Origin: Clostridiales bacterium UBA1381
Lineage (GTDB): Bacteria; Bacillota; Clostridia; UBA1381
Assembly: GCA_002305435.1 (NCBI GenBank)
Contig: DBQZ01000062.1
Location: forward strand, 1-9,051
Length of the DNA stretch: 9,051 nucleotides
Reading direction: 5' to 3'
In this document: piece by piece, positions 5,160 through 9,051 of the stretch
Layout of the letters: every line of letters starts with the position of its first letter
How positions within the stretch are numbered: the stretch's first letter is position 1
Translations under genes and position numbers: made by a program
The notes under the pieces: model-generated
Database searches by the model: none
The model's input: the letters and a program-made list of their open reading frames with translations, nothing else
What the model was told of the DNA's origin: nothing

Positions 5160-7418
5160 TTAGCTATGTATCCTATAAACGAACACATTCTGTACCAAAC
5201 TGCGGAACATCTTTACTATCACAATATCGCCTTCCTCGATAATGTCTGCCGATGATTCAGCGTCAATAGTGGCGCCTGATAATACGGCGACAGGTTCTTC
5301 AGGGGATATAAAAACGTTTTCTTCGCCTATTTGTATGGATGCCTGTCCGTTTATCTCTTGTACCGATGAAACCGTACCGCCAATCCACGAATCACGGGCT
5401 TCAGAGTAAATATGCTTAACGCCGTTAGGCCATACGGGGCCTCCGTTTTCGGTAACATAGCCGCTGTCAGCCATTTTAAGCATTGTGTTTATTTGGGTGC
5501 CTGACGTATCTACAATGACTATATCTCCGGCGGAAATGTAGTCGGAAAGGGCTCCTTCTGAGCCTTGATGCCATACCATAGCCGCATCATACTGCCGGTT
5601 GGCGAAAACAGAAGATTGTATCTCGTATAGGGAGGTGGTTGATATAGTTTCATATGTTACATTTGCGCCGTTTTCAATACCCGTTACATAATCCTCGCCG
5701 ACTTCAGTGACCATTATTGCCGGATGACCTTCTGCCGTCCAACCATCCTCTTCTATGGAGGTGTTTGGAGCGGATTTGTCGCTTGAAAAACGGAGGATGA
5801 GAGATGGCTTCTTTGTTGTGCTGTCAAAATCGACAAAGCAGGCGGCAGTATTCTGGTTAAGTACGAGGTAATCCTCCGGTGCAGCTTCTGCTGCGCTGTA
5901 ATACTCCGGCTGCTGTGCATAGGTGGAGTTCATATCATCTGCAGCCCATACCTCCGTAATACCGTTGCCTATAAAATATCGTGAGGAAAGTATGGCGGAG
6001 GAGGTCATTGCAGCATAAGAATCATAAGAGAACTTGACAGCTGCACTGCTGTCCTCCATGCCTGCAAGGCAAAGGGAGGTTATAGCTCCGGTATCATCAT
6101 CACGATAACGGCAAAGAGTTAGCGGCAGCTCTCTGTAGTAATCTGCAAAAATCGTTCGGTCACATATGGCTGATAAATCTGAAGCCTCTGCCGGGCGGAA
6201 GGAATCCTCCGTAGACGGCCACAGCTGCGTTCCGGCTGCCATTGTAAGAGTTTTTATTGCATTGCTCTCAACGTCAAACATATCTACTGAGATACCGTTT
6301 TCGTTAGACTCAGCGTTTATTATTAAGCCATAGCTGCCGTAATCGCCGGGGATGTTTTTGGCGGGAATAGTGTAATTGGCAGGTGCGTTTGTCAGCCGGT
6401 AAACTGCTGCCGACTGGACTATATTACGATATGTATAGAGTACCATCATATCATAGCTGCGATCTTCACTGTCTTTTGGCGGATCAAGCTCGCTGTAACG
6501 GACAGTACCCAAAGAACAGTTAAGAAGCGTGCCATCGTCGCCAAATTCTATTTCAGCCATAGGGATAGGCCTGTCCTTATCGTCCGACCATACCGTATCT
6601 CCGATAGAAAATACAGCTTCATCATCCTCTATATAACAGTCGGTGACTGCCCCGTACATCCAACCGTCGCGGGTGGATGACGAATATGAGTGATATGTAT
6701 AATCTGCCCAGCCGAGGAAATCAGCTGCTTCTGTATCCATTTTATACGGCGAGGCAGCGATTAGAATGGTTGATGCCCGTGAGCCGACGCTATCGATTAA
6801 AAGCACATCTCCTTTGTTGATAAGTTCATCCGGAGAGGGAGCGGAAGGGTCAGCGGGATCATTCAGCAGAGAGGCATTATAATTGCGGTTGTTGTACATA
6901 TAATCCCCATCAATTCCCCAGATGCCGGTGGCAGAGGTTATATCATAGGAAACTTCAATCCCTCTGTGGTCGATGCCGTTGATACGCATCAGTGCATCGC
7001 TTCCTTCGGGATAACCAATATCAGTTACGAATACTGTTTCGTGCATATATGAGGTGAACATAGAGTCTTCAGCAATGCCCTTGTCAATAGCAGTAAGGTC
7101 GTATACGTTATTGCTTAACGGTACCATTGTCCCTGACTGCCATAAATAAACAGCTACCTTATCTGCGTCATCCAACGTTTCGGGAACAGCGGTGAAGGTT
7201 CTGTCCAGGTTTATCTGCGGTATTTGCACATCTGTCAAAAGGCCGTCTTTATACGTACAAACATAGACGGTCGTATCTGGACAATATGAAATTACACTTG
7301 CCGTTCCGGACAGTTCGGAATTAAGAGAGGTTGTCAAATACGTATCTGTCCTGTTGGCTGCAGAAACAGATATGGTAAGAGCAGACATAAGCCCCAGAGT
7401 AAGCAGAAATTTTTTCAT
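5160..7418 (-). CDS. Secreted protein with internal duplication, function unknown
   Basis: A 752-residue protein I cannot assign to a named function. Residues 1-21 are a clear signal peptide (KK, then a hydrophobic stretch, then a site around SVSA-A), so it is exported. No lipobox, LPXTG, SLH domain or C-terminal anchor is seen, so it is probably released or held by other contacts. Residues 51-100 (VYVCTYKDGLL ... DKVAVYLWQSGTMVPLS) resemble a module common in clostridial surface proteins (A-Y-d-g-L-v ... vKvFlWd ... PL). Two regions resemble each other: about 128-342 and 567-751, sharing VT(D/E)(I/V)G, NRxY(N/D)A, GD(V/I)(L/V)(L/I)(I/V)D, a R-D-x-W ... G-x-V segment, and an ending R-x-(I/L)-V-Q-(S/N)-x-x-V-Y-R-(L/I). 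The middle (about 360-450) is beta-rich and different. The composition is acidic, with many Asp, Ser and Thr. A strong promoter and AGGAGGG ribosome binding site suggest high expression as a single-gene unit. Confidence 0.88.
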   Translation of the reverse strand: MKKFLLTLGLMSALTISVSAANRTDTYLTTSLNSELSGTASVISYCPDTTVYVCTYKDGLLTDVQIPQINLDRTFTAVPETLDDADKVAVYLWQSGTMVPLSNNVYDLTAIDKGIAEDSMFTSYMHETVFVTDIGYPEGSDALMRINGIDHRGIEVSYDITSATGIWGIDGDYMYNNRNYNASLLNDPADPSAPSPDELINKGDVLLIDSVGSRASTILIAASPYKMDTEAADFLGWADYTYHSYSSSTRDGWMYGAVTDCYIEDDEAVFSIGDTVWSDDKDRPIPMAEIEFGDDGTLLNCSLGTVRYSELDPPKDSEDRSYDMMVLYTYRNIVQSAAVYRLTNAPANYTIPAKNIPGDYGSYGLIINAESNENGISVDMFDVESNAIKTLTMAAGTQLWPSTEDSFRPAEASDLSAICDRTIFADYYRELPLTLCRYRDDDTGAITSLCLAGMEDSSAAVKFSYDSYAAMTSSAILSSRYFIGNGITEVWAADDMNSTYAQQPEYYSAAEAAPEDYLVLNQNTAACFVDFDSTTKKPSLILRFSSDKSAPNTSIEEDGWTAEGHPAIMVTEVGEDYVTGIENGANVTYETISTTSLYEIQSSVFANRQYDAAMVWHQGSEGALSDYISAGDIVIVDTSGTQINTMLKMADSGYVTENGGPVWPNGVKHIYSEARDSWIGGTVSSVQEINGQASIQIGEENVFISPEEPVAVLSGATIDAESSADIIEEGDIVIVKMFRSLVQNVFVYRIHS

Positions 7419-7449
7419 TATTTTCCCTCCTGTTTATTTTTCTGTCTTA

Positions 7450-7478
7450 ATTGTATCATGCAAAAATATTTTTGTCAA
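7450..7478 (-). promoter_or_regulatory. Strong sigma-A promoter for the secreted-protein gene
   Basis: On the minus strand, consensus TTGACA (7478-7473) and TACAAT (7455-7450) are spaced by 17 bases, with TGA just before the -10 (extended -10). Transcription should start near 7443. The -35 begins directly after the T-run of the upstream GNAT terminator. Confidence 0.92.
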
Positions 7479-7479
7479 T

Positions 7480-7509
7480 AAAAAACGGCTGCCGGAAAAG
7501 CAGACCGTT
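7480..7509 (-). terminator. Intrinsic terminator of the hisF-distal operon
   Basis: On the minus strand, AACGG-T-CTGC (7509-7500) pairs with GCAGCCGTT (7492-7484), with a one-base bulge and a loop of about 7 bases. The run of T's continues to 7480. It lies 5 bases after the GNAT stop codon and just ahead of the next promoter. Confidence 0.87.
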
Positions 7510-7514
7510 ATTTT

Positions 7515-7964
7515 TCATTCTATTGTTTTCTCCATCAAAAAATTCACAAGCACAACACCACGCCGAATGACCTCTTGGCGGCGGATTGTATCATATCCCC
7601 GCTTTTTGAAAAAAGGGCGGGCGGTTATAGAGGCGTGGGTGGTTATTGTATGAAACCCATCCTCAAGATAATCGCAGATCATAGTAGCAACGCCCAACCC
7701 CTGATAATCCTTATGCACGTATAGCCGGTCGAGGTAGCCGGATGCGTCTATATCGCCAAAGCCTGCTATGGTGATGCCATCGGTGCATACGGCGGTTTTG
7801 CGCTCTGAAAACTCACGGCTCCATAAAGCCCCGTCCGTATCGCCGCCTGCCCAAGCATCAAGCTGTTCTGCTGTATAGTCGGAAGCGTTTACCGTGTGGA
7901 CGGTATCGTAGAATAGCTGAAGTATTTCTCCTATATCCGACGGATGAAACGGACGCAGAATCAT
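7515..7964 (-). CDS. GNAT family N-acetyltransferase (YafP-like)
   Basis: A 149-residue acetyltransferase of the GNAT fold, which moves an acetyl group from acetyl-CoA to an amine. The acetyl-CoA-binding motif A is LYVHKDYQGLGVAT (81-94), with the Q-G-x-G-x-A loop at 88-93. The N-terminal MILRPFHPSDIGEI start, DYTAEQLDAWA (29-39), the THASITARPFFKKRGY segment (109-124) and the RRGVVLVNFLMEKT end are typical of the YafP-like subgroup of uncharacterised acetyltransferases. The substrate is unknown. Its ATG overlaps the stop of the YcxB-like gene by 4 bases (ATGA), so it is translationally coupled and last in the operon. Confidence 0.92.
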   Translation of the reverse strand: MILRPFHPSDIGEILQLFYDTVHTVNASDYTAEQLDAWAGGDTDGALWSREFSERKTAVCTDGITIAGFGDIDASGYLDRLYVHKDYQGLGVATMICDYLEDGFHTITTHASITARPFFKKRGYDTIRRQEVIRRGVVLVNFLMEKTIE

Positions 7965-8467
7965 AACAAAAAGTTCCTTTTGCGTACCTTGTATTTTTTG
8001 CCGGCCTTTTCCTTTAAGAAAGCGGTAAAGGCGGACAGCTCGTCAATATCCTCTTTGCGAAGAGCGGCAATTTCGTAATCCTCACTTACGAGGTAGATAT
8101 ACAGCGGCAGCTCGTATACAGCAGCCAGCTGGGAATAGAGGTACTCCGACTTTTCGCCGCTGTGTATATCGCAGAAGGAATCGTCGCCGAACTCGTATTT
8201 TACCCTCTGTGAAAGCCCTTTCATCTGCTTGTACGGGCGGCGGTATAAGAGGCGGGGATACACCAAAAGCATAACCCCTGCCCATGCGGCGACAAGCCCG
8301 CTTATGGTTGAATCAAGAGAAAGCAGGCGGAAGGCGAATATCAAAAGGAGTACGGCTGCCACCGTCAGAAGCAGCCTCGGTATGCGGTATTTAACCGCAT
8401 AGTAGAATTTGAGCATATCCTTAGTCATGCGCTGGTCGGATATGGATAATACCTTAAAATGTACCAT
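7961..8467 (-). CDS. YcxB-like membrane protein
   Basis: A 168-residue protein with two adjacent transmembrane helices (about 30-49 and 55-73) followed by a basic stretch (PRLLYRRPYK) and a soluble C-terminal domain. That domain (about 88-157) has the YcxB-like pattern: a YEFGDDSF strand, EYLYSQLAAVYEL, then IYLVSEDYEIAALRKEDI and a helix F-x-x-FLKEKAG. The family occurs widely in Firmicutes and has no established function that I know of. The usual IP-K ending of the strand is here AALRK, a small departure. A GGAGGG site precedes the start. It lies 15 bases after the upstream membrane-protein gene and overlaps the GNAT gene by 4 bases. Confidence 0.75.
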   Translation of the reverse strand: MVHFKVLSISDQRMTKDMLKFYYAVKYRIPRLLLTVAAVLLLIFAFRLLSLDSTISGLVAAWAGVMLLVYPRLLYRRPYKQMKGLSQRVKYEFGDDSFCDIHSGEKSEYLYSQLAAVYELPLYIYLVSEDYEIAALRKEDIDELSAFTAFLKEKAGKKYKVRKRNFLL

Positions 8468-8482
8468 GTCATATCCCTCCGC

Positions 8483-8890
8483 TTACAGATACGATTTTAC
8501 AAAACCGCCAACGACAGCTCCGACGAGCGATATTACAAGGTATACGACAAGCATCGCAATACCGGTCATAAGCATATAGGCGCTGTTTTGAAAATAGTAA
8601 TACATCACTATGGAGAGAGCTCCGAGTACAGAGCTTATAAGCGGCAGCTTGAAGTTGAAGCCGTGGCGTGCGGAGTATATCAAATGCTCCAGAAGCAGGA
8701 AAAGGGGGTTCAGCATTACCATAAATATCGAATACAGAATTGTCTGCGCTTCGGCCGAAAACATCAGAAGCAGGGGTACGATATGGAACATGATTATAGC
8801 TGCCATGATGAAGTATTTGGCTGAAACAAAATCGAATTTAATACAGGTAATGCCGAATTTTTTGTTGCTGAACGGATCGTTTTTCTTCAT
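8483..8890 (-). CDS. Small four-helix membrane protein, unknown function
   Basis: A 135-residue protein without a family I recognise. After a polar N-terminus (MKKNDPFSNKKFGITCIKFD) come four hydrophobic segments at about 26-45, 49-70, 81-100 and 106-130, the last Gly/Val-rich. The ATG overlaps the hisF stop codon (ATGA), and its ribosome binding site (GGAGGAGG) lies within the last codons of hisF, so its translation is coupled to hisF. It is followed after 15 bases by the YcxB-like gene. The position suggests a real, expressed gene, but nothing links it to histidine synthesis. Confidence 0.8.
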   Translation of the reverse strand: MKKNDPFSNKKFGITCIKFDFVSAKYFIMAAIIMFHIVPLLLMFSAEAQTILYSIFMVMLNPLFLLLEHLIYSARHGFNFKLPLISSVLGALSIVMYYYFQNSAYMLMTGIAMLVVYLVISLVGAVVGGFVKSYL

Positions 8891-9051
8891 CGTTTGTCCT
8901 CCTCCAAAAGGCGGACCGGTTCGCCGTTTTCCGCCAGGTATGATTTTAAATCGTTTATTTTTATCTCGTTGAAATGGAAAAGACTTGCCGCAAGCACTGC
9001 ATCAGCCTTGCCTTTTGTAAAAGCGTCGAGGAAGTGCTCAAGTTTCCCCGC
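8887..9051 (-). CDS. hisF: HisF, imidazole glycerol phosphate synthase cyclase subunit (C-terminus only)
   Basis: The last 54 residues of HisF, cut by the window edge. HisF with HisH converts PRFAR and glutamine-derived ammonia to imidazole glycerol phosphate and AICAR in histidine synthesis. The diagnostic end of the beta/alpha barrel is visible: AGKLEHFLDAFTKGKADAVL, then AASLFHFNEI, then LKSYLAENGEPVRL. The KADAVLAASLFHF segment is the conserved last phosphate-binding strand and loop. A short tail, LEEDKR, follows the usual end. The stop codon overlaps the start of the next gene (ATGA). The hisA/hisH genes and operon promoter would lie beyond the right edge. Confidence 0.93.
   Translation of the reverse strand, partial: AGKLEHFLDAFTKGKADAVLAASLFHFNEIKINDLKSYLAENGEPVRLLEEDKR

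Noticed and set aside
8459..8972. Plus-strand open frames opposite the small membrane gene and hisF
   Set aside because: The minus-strand genes are supported by HisF homology, ATGA overlap and ribosome binding sites; the plus-strand translations show nothing recognisable.
1..9051. CRISPR array, toxin-antitoxin pair, biosynthetic cluster or phage/defence module
   Set aside because: No regularly spaced repeats, no short paired genes of that type and no nuclease, integrase or capsid-like proteins were found; the genes are mostly housekeeping or common accessory families.

Overview
The window reads as ordinary chromosomal DNA of an endospore-forming, Gram-positive anaerobe of the Clostridia type, with a gut Oscillospiraceae/Ruminococcaceae-like lineage as the best guess. 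The reasons are an alpha/beta-type small acid-soluble spore protein, strong AGGAGG-type ribosome binding sites, near-consensus sigma-A promoters with 17-bp spacers, many intrinsic terminators, and a secreted protein whose N-terminal module resembles those of clostridial surface proteins. Base composition is moderate (estimated by eye, not computed). The species cannot be named from this sequence alone.

Layout from left to right. Bases 1-114 look like the edge of an IS3/IS150-type insertion element: a terminal-repeat-like sequence with a hairpin just inside it. No transposase is recognised. Bases 248-442 encode the spore protein (minus strand). A minus-strand block follows: MATE efflux protein (2750-4111), comM/yifB-type AAA+ ATPase (1127-2659, with its own promoter) and a GtrA-like membrane protein (622-1113), closed by a strong terminator at 591-616. 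Divergent from the MATE gene is an AraC-type regulator on the plus strand (4221-5075). The two promoters overlap at their -35 ends, so the regulator probably controls the transporter and itself.

A long hairpin at 5096-5142 terminates both the AraC gene and the converging secreted-protein gene (5160-7418, minus strand). That gene encodes 752 residues with a signal peptide and an internal duplication, has a strong promoter of its own, and is the least explained gene here. Right of it is the distal end of a histidine operon on the minus strand: the C-terminus of hisF (cut by the window edge), a small four-helix membrane protein, a YcxB-like protein and a GNAT acetyltransferase. These are joined by ATGA overlaps or a 15-base gap and end at the terminator at 7480-7509.

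I see no tRNA, rRNA, CRISPR array, phage module or defence system. No stretch above 300 bases lacks a gene. The observations most worth following up are the duplicated secreted protein, the overlapping AraC/MATE promoters, the uncharacterised genes riding on the hisF transcript, and the possible IS end.
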